Below, in pieces: positions 1 to 5,118 of a stretch of DNA of 7,588 bases. The notes beneath the pieces were generated by a model. It saw nothing but the letters and a program-made list of their open reading frames with translations. It was not told where the DNA came from and searched no databases. This stretch comes from JBHIAG01 sp046758465 (GTDB lineage: Bacteria > Acidobacteriota > Terriglobia > Acidiferrales > 2-02-FULL-67-57): positions 1-7,588 of the forward strand of contig JBHIAG010000095.1 of assembly GCA_046758465.1 (NCBI GenBank), read 5' to 3'. Position numbers and translations under genes: made by a program. Position 1 is the first letter of the stretch. Each line of letters begins with the position of its first letter.

Positions 1-54
1 CGCTGATATGGCTTTTCCTAGAGTCCGCCCGCCGCCGGGCCCTGCGCCCCCCCA

Positions 55-81
55 GTCTGGAAGAGCCCCGCTTTGCCAGAC
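55..81 (-). terminator. Hairpin downstream of the LysR gene (possible weak terminator)
   Basis: A perfect 6-base inverted repeat (GTCTGG at 55-60, CCAGAC at 76-81) lies 34 bases past the stop codon of the minus-strand regulator. A further AAG/CTT pairing inside the loop (61-63 with 71-73) can lengthen it. Read on the minus strand it is followed by a G-rich stretch and not a T-run, so it is not a classical intrinsic terminator. It may only stabilise the 3' end of the transcript. Positions 1-54 show no gene that I can support. Confidence 0.25.
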
Positions 82-114
82 CGCCTCCCACACCCTCCTT
101 GCCATTCCCAGGAA

Positions 115-1026
115 TTATGCGCCGGCTCCGGCCGACCCCGGCGCTGGCTCGGCCCGCGCGGTCACAAGCCGCAGAAAAGTACGAGCGGCATGGGAGAGCG
201 CCTCCCCGCGCCGGTAAACCACACGCAACTTCCGCTCGATGCGCAGCTCTGCAATCTCCACTTCCATCACCGCCCCCGCAGCCAATTCCTCTTCGATGCA
301 CATCCGCGGCACCAGCGCCACCGCCTGCTCCATCTGCACAAATTTCTTGATCGATTCCACCGTCGGTAACTCAATATCCATGTGCAGGGGCACCCGGTAT
401 TTCGCAAACGTCCCCAACACCCGCTCCCGATAGCGGGAGGGGACATTGTGGGCCGCGAAGATTTCCTGTCCCAGCTCGCGGATGGAGACGCGCCGCCGCC
501 GCGCCAGGGGATGGCTGGGATAGACGATGAAGCTCAACCGATCCCGGTACACCCCCACCGACGCCAGTCCCTCTTCCGCCGGCCGATAGGAGAGAACTCC
601 CAGGTCAAGGCTCCGCTTCAAAAGCTCTTGCGGCACATTGCGCGCCAGACTGCGCACCACTGCCACCGCTACCGAGGGATACAGTTGACGGTAGCGGGCA
701 ATCAGCGGCAGCAGGTAGAGCGCGCCCGTCTCATTGGCCCCAATCCGCACCCGCCCGCGCTGCACCTGGCGCAATTCGCTCAGCGCCACCCGAATCTCCC
801 CCCGCAGGTTGCTGATCCGCTCGGCATATTCACGCAGCAATTCGCCCCCATCGGTTAGCGTGGGAGTCTTGCTCGAGCGGTCGAACAAGGGCTCGCCCAC
901 ATCCTCCTCCAAGCGCCGAATCGCCAGGCTGACCGCCGGCTGCGTCCGCAAAAGCTTCTTGGCCGCCCGCGAAAAGCTGCGCTCCTCCGCCACCGCCAGG
1001 AAAACATCCAGTTCGTGGAACTGCAT
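115..1026 (-). CDS. LysR-family transcriptional regulator
   Basis: A 303-residue protein of normal LysR-family length. Residues 1-60 are a typical winged helix-turn-helix: the FLAVAEERSFSRAAKKL segment, then TQPAVSLAIRRLEEDVG (recognition helix) and PLFDRS. A linker helix follows, and the ligand-binding domain spans about residues 90-290, with family hallmarks such as TVESIKKFV and ALVPRM. The start ATG (1024-1026) is preceded on the minus strand by a very strong GGAGGAGGGG ribosome site. The gene is divergent from the HMG-CoA synthase operon and shares the intergenic control region with it, the usual arrangement for a LysR regulator that controls its neighbour and itself. The same control element recurs before leuA, so leuAB is probably a second target. 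The effector cannot be read from sequence; a CoA thioester or a branched-chain keto acid is a guess. The last ten or so residues are rich in Ala, Gly and Pro and look disordered. Family assignment is secure; targets and ligand are inferred. Confidence 0.95.
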   Translation of the reverse strand: MQFHELDVFLAVAEERSFSRAAKKLLRTQPAVSLAIRRLEEDVGEPLFDRSSKTPTLTDGGELLREYAERISNLRGEIRVALSELRQVQRGRVRIGANETGALYLLPLIARYRQLYPSVAVAVVRSLARNVPQELLKRSLDLGVLSYRPAEEGLASVGVYRDRLSFIVYPSHPLARRRRVSIRELGQEIFAAHNVPSRYRERVLGTFAKYRVPLHMDIELPTVESIKKFVQMEQAVALVPRMCIEEELAAGAVMEVEIAELRIERKLRVVYRRGEALSHAARTFLRLVTARAEPAPGSAGAGA

Positions 1027-1080
1027 CGTCCCCCTCCTCCATAAGCCGGAAAGTCCCCGCTAGCCACCCCATACTATAGC

Positions 1081-1095
1081 ATAATTGGAAATTAT
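1081..1095. promoter_or_regulatory. Putative LysR operator (T-N11-A dyad), copy A
   Basis: ATAATTGGAAATTAT is a perfect 6-base inverted repeat with a 3-base centre. The T at 1082 and A at 1094 are separated by 11 bases, the classical LysR-box geometry. It sits in a short AT-rich island between the divergent regulator gene and the biosynthetic operon, and the outer five bases of each arm are kept in the second copy at 5021-5035. Binding by the adjacent regulator is inferred from position and symmetry. Confidence 0.65.
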
Positions 1096-1112
1096 TCTGT
1101 CTGAAAAATAAT
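1085..1112 (+). promoter_or_regulatory. Putative promoter of the HMG-CoA synthase operon
   Basis: A -10-like AATAAT (1107-1112, five of six consensus bases) lies 16 bases after a TTGGAA (1085-1090, four of six for a -35 box), predicting a transcript start near 1119 and a leader of about 60 bases. The -35-like element overlaps the right half of the dyad, so a bound LysR protein could contact polymerase there. For the opposite direction, TATAGT on the minus strand (1073-1078) could be the regulator's own -10 box; I see no convincing -35 for it. Confidence 0.45.
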
Positions 1113-1164
1113 AAATTTGACTTTCTCCCCTCCCACGGCCGACACTGCCCCCGCGCTACTTGCC

Positions 1165-1170
1165 GGAGGG
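1165..1170 (+). promoter_or_regulatory. Ribosome binding site that supports a CTG start
   Basis: GGAGGG lies 8 bases before the CTG at 1179. It is the only strong Shine-Dalgarno sequence near the 5' end of the HMG-CoA synthase reading frame, in which no ATG, GTG or TTG occurs between 1083 and 1352. Confidence 0.6.
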
Positions 1171-1178
1171 TACCCACG

Positions 1179-2243
1179 CTGCACAGCCGTTTACTCCGCA
1201 CCCGCCTGCCGGTCGGCGTCGCCAGCTACGGCGCCTACATTCCCTGCTGGCGCCTCCGAACCGACGCCATCGCCGCCTGCTGGGGCCTGGAGCGCAAGCG
1301 TGTCCCTATCTCCGAAAAATCTGTTCCCGCACCCGACGAGGACACGACCACCATGTGCATCGAGGCGGCGCAGAATGCCCTGCGGCGCCTCAACCTCCCA
1401 CCCCAGCAGATTCGCGCCGTCTGGGTGGGCTCAGAATCGAAACCCTATGCCGTGAAGCCCAGCGCAACCGTAGTGGCGGAAGCGCTGGGGTTGACGCCGT
1501 TCGTCAGTGCGGCCGACTTGGAGTTTGCGTGCAAGGCGGGCTCGGAGGCAATGCAGGCGGCGATTGCCTACGTGGGTTCAGGAATGGCGCCCTACGCCCT
1601 GGCCATCGGAATGGACACCGCGCAATCGCAGCCCGGCGATTCGCTGGAATACACGGCTGCCGCCGGGGGGGCGGCGTTTCTCTTCGGGGCAGCCGCAGAA
1701 TCGCTGGCGGAAATCGAAGCCAGTCTGTCGTTTGTCACCGACACCCCCGACTTTTTCCGCCACGCCCACCAACACTATCCCCAGCACGGACAGCGTTTCA
1801 CGGGCGCGCCGGCCTACTTCTATCATTCGCTCCAGGCCACCCGCGCCTTGCTGGCCGAGTTGGGTCGCCAGCCCGCCGACTATCGCTGGGCGGTATTCCA
1901 TCAGCCAAACCCGAAATTCGTCTGCCGCCTGGCGCGACAACTGGGTTTTCGCCCGCAGCAAATTGCCCCCGGCTTCCTGGTGCCGGCCATCGGCAACACC
2001 TACGCCGGTTCATCGCTGCTGGGGCTGGCGGCCGTGCTCGATGTCGCAGAGCCGGGCGACCGTATTCTGTTCACCTCCTACGGTTCCGGCGCCGGCAGCG
2101 ACAGCCTGTCGCTCCTCGTTACCTCTCGCCTCCCGGCCCGCCGCAACTCCTTTCCGCAGGTGCGCGACTACCTCGAACGCAAGCGCGAGATTACCGACTA
2201 CGGCGTCTATCTCCGGCTGATGAAGAAGATTCACCAGGAGTAG
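1179..2243 (+). CDS. Archaeal-type hydroxymethylglutaryl-CoA synthase, apparent CTG start
   Basis: Condenses acetyl-CoA with acetoacetyl-CoA to HMG-CoA in the cytoplasm. From CTG 1179 it is 354 residues, close to archaeal HMG-CoA synthases (about 345-350) and shorter than eukaryotic or Gram-positive forms. Archaeal-type motifs run through it: GVASYGAYIP at the N terminus, EKSVPAPDEDTTT, VGSESKPYAVKP (catalytic Glu86), EFACKAGSEA (nucleophile Cys118), DSLEYTAAAGGAA, FHQPNPKFVCRLA (His241), GNTYAGSSLLGLAAVLD and SYGSGAGSD. The first in-frame ATG (1353) would delete about 58 residues, including conserved N-terminal motifs, so it cannot be the true start. CTG 1179 has a GGAGGG site 8 bases upstream and lies at the same distance from the control element as the leuA ATG. 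CTG 1206 would give the family's usual N terminus almost exactly but has no ribosome site. A frameshift or sequencing error at the 5' end cannot be excluded. First gene of a four-gene operon; the thiolase follows after 9 bases. Confidence 0.9.
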   Translation: MHSRLLRTRLPVGVASYGAYIPCWRLRTDAIAACWGLERKRVPISEKSVPAPDEDTTTMCIEAAQNALRRLNLPPQQIRAVWVGSESKPYAVKPSATVVAEALGLTPFVSAADLEFACKAGSEAMQAAIAYVGSGMAPYALAIGMDTAQSQPGDSLEYTAAAGGAAFLFGAAAESLAEIEASLSFVTDTPDFFRHAHQHYPQHGQRFTGAPAYFYHSLQATRALLAELGRQPADYRWAVFHQPNPKFVCRLARQLGFRPQQIAPGFLVPAIGNTYAGSSLLGLAAVLDVAEPGDRILFTSYGSGAGSDSLSLLVTSRLPARRNSFPQVRDYLERKREITDYGVYLRLMKKIHQE

Positions 2244-2252
2244 GAAGGCAGG

Positions 2253-3404
2253 ATGCGGCCGGTCAGCATCATCGGCATAGCTCAAACCCCTGTGGGTGAA
2301 CACTGGGACCGCTCACTGCGCGATCTGGGAGTGGAAGCGACGCGCGCGGCCGTGGCCGACGCCGGGATTGACCGGGTCGAAGCGCTCTTTGCCGGCAGCA
2401 TGCTCTCGGGCCTCCTCTGCCAGCAGGAAAACCTCGCCACCCTGATTGCTGATTTCGCCGGTTTCCTGGACATCGAGGCGATCAAGATTGAGGCCGCCTG
2501 CGCCTCGGGCGGCGCGGTGGTGCGGGCGGCACACCTGGCCGTGGCCTCAGGTGCGCACGACCTGGTGGTGGCAGTAGGGGTCGAGAAGATGACCGATCTG
2601 GCCATCGACGGCGTAACTTCAGCGCTGGCCACGGCGGCCGATGCCGACTACGAGGCTGCCCACGGCGTTACCTTTGCCGCGCTCAATGCCCTGCTCATGC
2701 GCCTCTATATGGAGCGCTATGGATACCGGCGGGCTGACTTTGCCCCCTTTGTTGTCACCGCCCACGAGAACGCCCGCGCCAATCCCTACGCCATGTTTCG
2801 CGAGCCCGTTACCCCGCAGGATTTCCTCGACTCGCCTATGGTGGCCGATCCCATCTCGATTCTGGACTCCGCGCCGGTGTGCGACGGCGCCGCCGCGGTG
2901 GTGCTGTGTCCAACCCGGCGCGCCCGCGAGTTCACCACCCAACCAGTGAAAATTTTGGCCTCGGCGGCCGCCACCGACACCATCGCTCTCGCCCCGCGCA
3001 CCGACCCGCTCTGGTTCCGGGCTGCCTACGAGTCCGCTCAGCGTACCTACCACCAAGCCCGTCTGCGCCCCCAGGAGATTGACTTCTTCGAATTGCACGA
3101 CGCCTTCACCATCGTGTCGGCGCTGTCGCTGGAAGCCGCCGGTTTTGCCGGGCGCGGCCAGGGCGTCCGCTTCGCCCAGCAGTGTCACATCCACCGCCAC
3201 GGCCAGCTTCCGATTTGCACCCAGGGCGGACTGAAGGCGCGGGGCCACCCGGTGGGAGCCAGTGGTACCTATCAAATCGTTGAAGCGGTCCAGCAGTTGC
3301 GCGGCCAGGCGGGTGCAAACCAGCTCGCCAACTGCCGTATCGCCATGGCCCAGAGTATCGGCGGGATGGCATCCGTGGCTGTCACCCACATCCTGGGAGT
3401 GTGA
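2253..3404 (+). CDS. Acetyl-CoA C-acetyltransferase, SCP2/archaeal-type thiolase
   Basis: A 383-residue thiolase-superfamily protein expected to condense two acetyl-CoA to acetoacetyl-CoA, the substrate of the preceding HMG-CoA synthase. The nucleophile is Cys83 in EAACASGG. His282 in the ELHDAFT motif and His332 in GGLKARGHPVGASG supply the other active-site groups. The C terminus carries AQSIGGMASVAVTHIL and not the CxGGGxG motif with a second catalytic Cys found in classical bacterial thiolases. This places it in the SCP2-like/archaeal group, which partners archaeal HMG-CoA synthase. The ATG at 2253 follows GGAAGG closely and sits 9 bases after the upstream stop, consistent with coupled translation. 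The DUF35 gene begins 2 bases after its stop. Chain-length preference cannot be read from sequence, but the neighbours make acetoacetyl-CoA the most likely product. Confidence 0.92.
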   Translation: MRPVSIIGIAQTPVGEHWDRSLRDLGVEATRAAVADAGIDRVEALFAGSMLSGLLCQQENLATLIADFAGFLDIEAIKIEAACASGGAVVRAAHLAVASGAHDLVVAVGVEKMTDLAIDGVTSALATAADADYEAAHGVTFAALNALLMRLYMERYGYRRADFAPFVVTAHENARANPYAMFREPVTPQDFLDSPMVADPISILDSAPVCDGAAAVVLCPTRRAREFTTQPVKILASAAATDTIALAPRTDPLWFRAAYESAQRTYHQARLRPQEIDFFELHDAFTIVSALSLEAAGFAGRGQGVRFAQQCHIHRHGQLPICTQGGLKARGHPVGASGTYQIVEAVQQLRGQAGANQLANCRIAMAQSIGGMASVAVTHILGV

Positions 3405-3406
3405 CC

Positions 3407-3832
3407 ATGGAGCTGCCCCGCTACCACCGCCTGCGCCATACCTTCTATCGCCTGCAAGCCTCACGCTGCCGCGGCTGCGCGCAAATTCATTTCCCGCCAC
3501 GCGCCTACTGTCTGGCCTGCGGCTCTGCCGAAATCGAACCGTTGCGGTTGCAGGGACGCGGGCGCGTGCTTTCCTTCACACGCGTCTATCAACCCGCTCG
3601 TGGCTTCACCGACTCTGCCGGCAGCCTGACGGCCTTGATTGAACTGCGCGAAGGCGTCCGGGTGACGGCGCAGTTGACCGACATTGACCCGGAGGAGATC
3701 GCCATCGGGCAGGAAGTCGAAATGGTGATTCGTCGTCTACGCAGTGATACCGAGTGCGGCTTGATCGTCTATGGCTACAAGTTTCGCCCCCTCCTCCGCC
3801 CCAGCCAGCGCCCGGGGGCGACTGAGTTCTAA
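3407..3832 (+). CDS. DUF35 zinc-ribbon/OB-fold acyl-CoA-binding scaffold protein
   Basis: A 141-residue protein with the two-part DUF35 layout. An N-terminal helix and rubredoxin-like zinc ribbon carries CRGC (Cys21, Cys24) and CLAC (Cys35, Cys38), joined by the usual FPPR turn. An OB fold occupies about residues 45-130 (GRGRVLSFTRVYQPARGF, LIELREGVRVTAQLTDIDPEEI, VYGYKFRP). In archaea a protein of this family bridges thiolase and HMG-CoA synthase and provides a shared CoA site, so that acetoacetyl-CoA is channelled. The gene order here (synthase, thiolase, DUF35) is the archaeal order, so the same complex is very likely. ATG 3407 is preferred over GTG 3401 because GGGAG at 3395-3399 is 7 bases from ATG 3407 but only 1 base from the GTG. 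The gene starts 2 bases after the thiolase stop and ends 2 bases before the next start. Confidence 0.9.
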   Translation: MELPRYHRLRHTFYRLQASRCRGCAQIHFPPRAYCLACGSAEIEPLRLQGRGRVLSFTRVYQPARGFTDSAGSLTALIELREGVRVTAQLTDIDPEEIAIGQEVEMVIRRLRSDTECGLIVYGYKFRPLLRPSQRPGATEF

Positions 3833-3834
3833 CC

Positions 3835-4863
3835 ATGCGCGCGGTCGTTCTGCATCAGTTTGGGCCACCGGAAAACCTGCGGCTGCAGGAAGTTGCTGAG
3901 CCGCGCCCGCAACCGCGCGAGCTGCTCTTGCGGGTAGGAGCCTGTGGCGTCTGCTTCCACGACGTCATCAACCGCCGTGGCGACCTGCCGCGCACCCAGC
4001 TGCCAGCCATTCTGGGTCACGAAGTCGCCGGAGAAGTAGTGGAGGTGGGTTCTGAGGTCAGCCGATTTTGCCGCGGCGACCGCGTCGCCTGCCTGCAGCG
4101 CGTCAATTGTGGCCGCTGCGGCTACTGCACCGACAGCCGACCCAGCCTCTGCCGCACGGGAGCCGTGTTTTTCGGCGAGGAAATTCCCGGCGGCTACGCC
4201 GAATATTTTGTCGCTCCCGAGCACGTCCTGGCCAGCGTTCCGGCTGGCCTGTCGGATGCGGAAGCAGCGGTGACAGCCTGCACGCTGGGAACCGCGGTGC
4301 ATGCGTTGCAAGGGCGGGCGCGGCTCCAGCCCGGCCAGACCGTGCTCATCACCGGGGCCAGCGGCGGCGTGGGCGTGCATTCGATTCAACTGGCGCGCCT
4401 GCTCGGCGCACGCGTCGTCGCCGTAACAACCTCGGAAGCAAAAGTCGAACCGCTCAAGCAGCTCGGAGCCGACCTGGTCATCTATGCGCCCCGGCTGCAG
4501 TTTGCCCAGGCGGTGAAGCAAGCCGTCGGCCACGTGGACGTAGCAATGGAAGTGGTCGGCAGCGCGGCCCTGGATGAGAGTTTGCACACGCTGAAAAGCG
4601 GCGGCATTTTGCTGGTGATTGGCAACGTAATCGGGGGTCGCGCGGCCTTCAACCCTGGGCTGGTCATCCTGAAAGAACTGCAGGTCATCGGGTCATTTTC
4701 CACCTCCGTGGGGGAACTGGAGAAATCTTTCCAGTTAATTGCCAGCGGCCAGATTCGCCCGGTTGTATCGTTTTGCCTGCCGCTGGCCGAGGCTGCCGAC
4801 GCTCATCGCTTGCTCGAAGCTCGGGCGGTCACGGGTCGGCTGGTACTGGCCCCTGGGGCCTGA
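3835..4863 (+). CDS. Zinc-containing MDR-family dehydrogenase, acryloyl-CoA (enoyl-CoA) reductase-like
   Basis: A 342-residue medium-chain dehydrogenase/reductase. Likely catalytic zinc ligands are Cys40 (ACGVCFHDV), His62-Glu63 (ILGHEVAGEVVEVG) and Cys149 (TACTLGTAVHAL). A structural zinc site is formed by Cys92, Cys95, Cys98 and Cys106. The nucleotide-binding fold carries TGASGGVG (residues 173-180), followed by VVAVTTSEAKVEPLKQLGAD. From memory of the family, the coenzyme-domain segments (GASGGVG-HSIQLARLLGA, then GNV, then LVILKELQVIGS) resemble the Sulfolobales acryloyl-CoA reductase more than ordinary alcohol dehydrogenases. Its place as last gene of an acyl-CoA operon favours reduction of an enoyl-CoA with NAD(P)H, for example dimethylacryloyl-CoA to isovaleryl-CoA as done by the MDR enzyme AibC in myxobacteria. 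It starts 2 bases after the DUF35 stop without a clear ribosome site, so translation is probably coupled. An alcohol dehydrogenase role cannot be excluded; family is sure, substrate inferred. Confidence 0.85.
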   Translation: MRAVVLHQFGPPENLRLQEVAEPRPQPRELLLRVGACGVCFHDVINRRGDLPRTQLPAILGHEVAGEVVEVGSEVSRFCRGDRVACLQRVNCGRCGYCTDSRPSLCRTGAVFFGEEIPGGYAEYFVAPEHVLASVPAGLSDAEAAVTACTLGTAVHALQGRARLQPGQTVLITGASGGVGVHSIQLARLLGARVVAVTTSEAKVEPLKQLGADLVIYAPRLQFAQAVKQAVGHVDVAMEVVGSAALDESLHTLKSGGILLVIGNVIGGRAAFNPGLVILKELQVIGSFSTSVGELEKSFQLIASGQIRPVVSFCLPLAEAADAHRLLEARAVTGRLVLAPGA

Positions 4864-4868
4864 TACCT

Positions 4869-4890
4869 ACTGGTGGGCAAACCCGCCAGT
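4869..4890 (+). terminator. Hairpin after the MDR gene (possible terminator or 3' stabiliser)
   Basis: ACTGGTGGG (4869-4877) pairs with CCCGCCAGT (4882-4890) as a 9-base stem with one T-G wobble and a CAAA loop, starting 6 bases after the MDR stop codon. No T-run follows, so it is not a textbook intrinsic terminator. It could protect the 3' end or assist factor-dependent termination before the next promoter. Confidence 0.5.
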
Positions 4891-4920
4891 GAATTAGGTG
4901 GACAGGAGAGAATTCGCTCG

Positions 4921-4940
4921 CCCTGAGCTTGCCGAACGGG
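4921..4940. repeat. Intergenic palindromic repeat remnant (CCCTGAGCTTG type)
   Basis: CCCTGAGCTTGCCGAACGGG resembles the widespread intergenic half-palindrome CCTGAGCTTGTCGAAGGG, with small changes. A related variant seems present at the right end of the window (7556-7574). The recognition rests on memory of this repeat type; copy number in the genome is unknown. Confidence 0.4.
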
Positions 4941-5020
4941 AACCCCTGACCTCCCGCTGGCAAACCACCTGCTCTCCCCCATAAGCCGGAAAGCGCCCGC
5001 TAGCCACCCAAAGCTATTGC

Positions 5021-5035
5021 ATAATAAAAAATTAT
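5021..5035. promoter_or_regulatory. Putative LysR operator (T-N11-A dyad), copy B
   Basis: ATAATAAAAAATTAT has 5-base inverted arms (ATAAT / ATTAT) and the same T-N11-A spacing (T at 5022, A at 5034) as copy A at 1081-1095. The differences from copy A fall in the centre of the dyad, which is what selection to keep a protein site would produce. Binding by the LysR protein encoded at 115-1026 is inferred. Confidence 0.6.
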
Positions 5036-5046
5036 CCTGTTTGAAA

Positions 5047-5052
5047 AATAAT
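5047..5052 (+). promoter_or_regulatory. Putative -10 box of the leuAB promoter
   Basis: AATAAT matches the -10 consensus at five of six bases and occupies the same place in copy B as 1107-1112 in copy A. The position expected for a -35 box (5025-5030, TAAAAA) is a poor match, which would fit a promoter that needs an activator. Confidence 0.45.
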
Positions 5053-5118
5053 AAATTTGACTCCGGAGCGCGCAGGGGCGTATCTCCTCAGGGAGCAACC
5101 TGGTTGGGAACACGCGCC

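Larger units (their letters stand above)
1041..1122. repeat. Duplicated control element, copy A (LysR / HMG-CoA synthase divergent promoter)
   Basis: This 82-base block recurs without gaps at 4981-5062, with 71 identical positions by direct count. The most conserved parts are the left end (1041-1050 identical; 1051-1070 with three differences) and the right end (1091-1120 with two differences). The middle, 1071-1090, is more variable. The block contains the dyad at 1081-1095 and the -10-like hexamer at 1107-1112. Similarity fades on the left into the regulator's ribosome site (1031-1040) and stops abruptly on the right at about 1122. Confidence 0.9.
4981..5062. repeat. Duplicated control element, copy B (leuA promoter region)
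   Basis: The second copy of the 82-base block at 1041-1122, offset exactly 3940 bases, with 71 of 82 positions identical and no gaps. Unlike copy A, it has no divergent gene on its left. The regulator's start codon is absent, and the TATAGT that may be the regulator's -10 box in copy A reads AATAGC here on the minus strand. The C-rich stretch at 4971-4980 still resembles the region of the regulator's ribosome site (7 of 10). Together these suggest that a divergent promoter was duplicated and placed before leuA. The rest of the 4864-5118 gap holds only the hairpin and the repeat remnant listed separately. Confidence 0.9.

Noticed and set aside
1353..2243. HMG-CoA synthase starting at ATG 1353
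   Set aside because: This start would remove the conserved N-terminal motifs encoded at 1212-1352 and has no ribosome site; the enzyme would be about 50 residues too short for the family.
1160..2299. Long 379-codon frame from TTG 1160, overlapping HMG-CoA synthase and running into the thiolase gene
   Set aside because: Its translation is rich in Arg, Gly and Pro with no family motif, and the overlapping frame is clearly a catalytic HMG-CoA synthase. It is a shadow of high-GC coding DNA.
2619..3500. Minus-strand frame of 293 codons across the thiolase gene
   Set aside because: Low-complexity Gly/His/Arg-rich translation without motifs, antisense to a well-supported thiolase.
3829..4587. Minus-strand frame of 252 codons across the MDR gene
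   Set aside because: No recognisable domain, composition typical of antisense high-GC frames, and the plus strand has complete zinc and Rossmann motifs.
4894..4977. Long-range pairing of AGGTGG / CCACCT and GGAGAG / CTCTCC around the repeat remnant, as a possible leader structure
   Set aside because: The two pairings cross instead of nesting, the arms are short, and the region lies upstream of the predicted leuA promoter, so it would not be in the transcript.
5017..5118. N-terminal extension of LeuA upstream of ATG 5119
   Set aside because: The extension translates the control element itself, and the equivalent peptide also appears in copy A only because the DNA is duplicated. LeuA proteins normally begin just before FDTTLRDGEQ.
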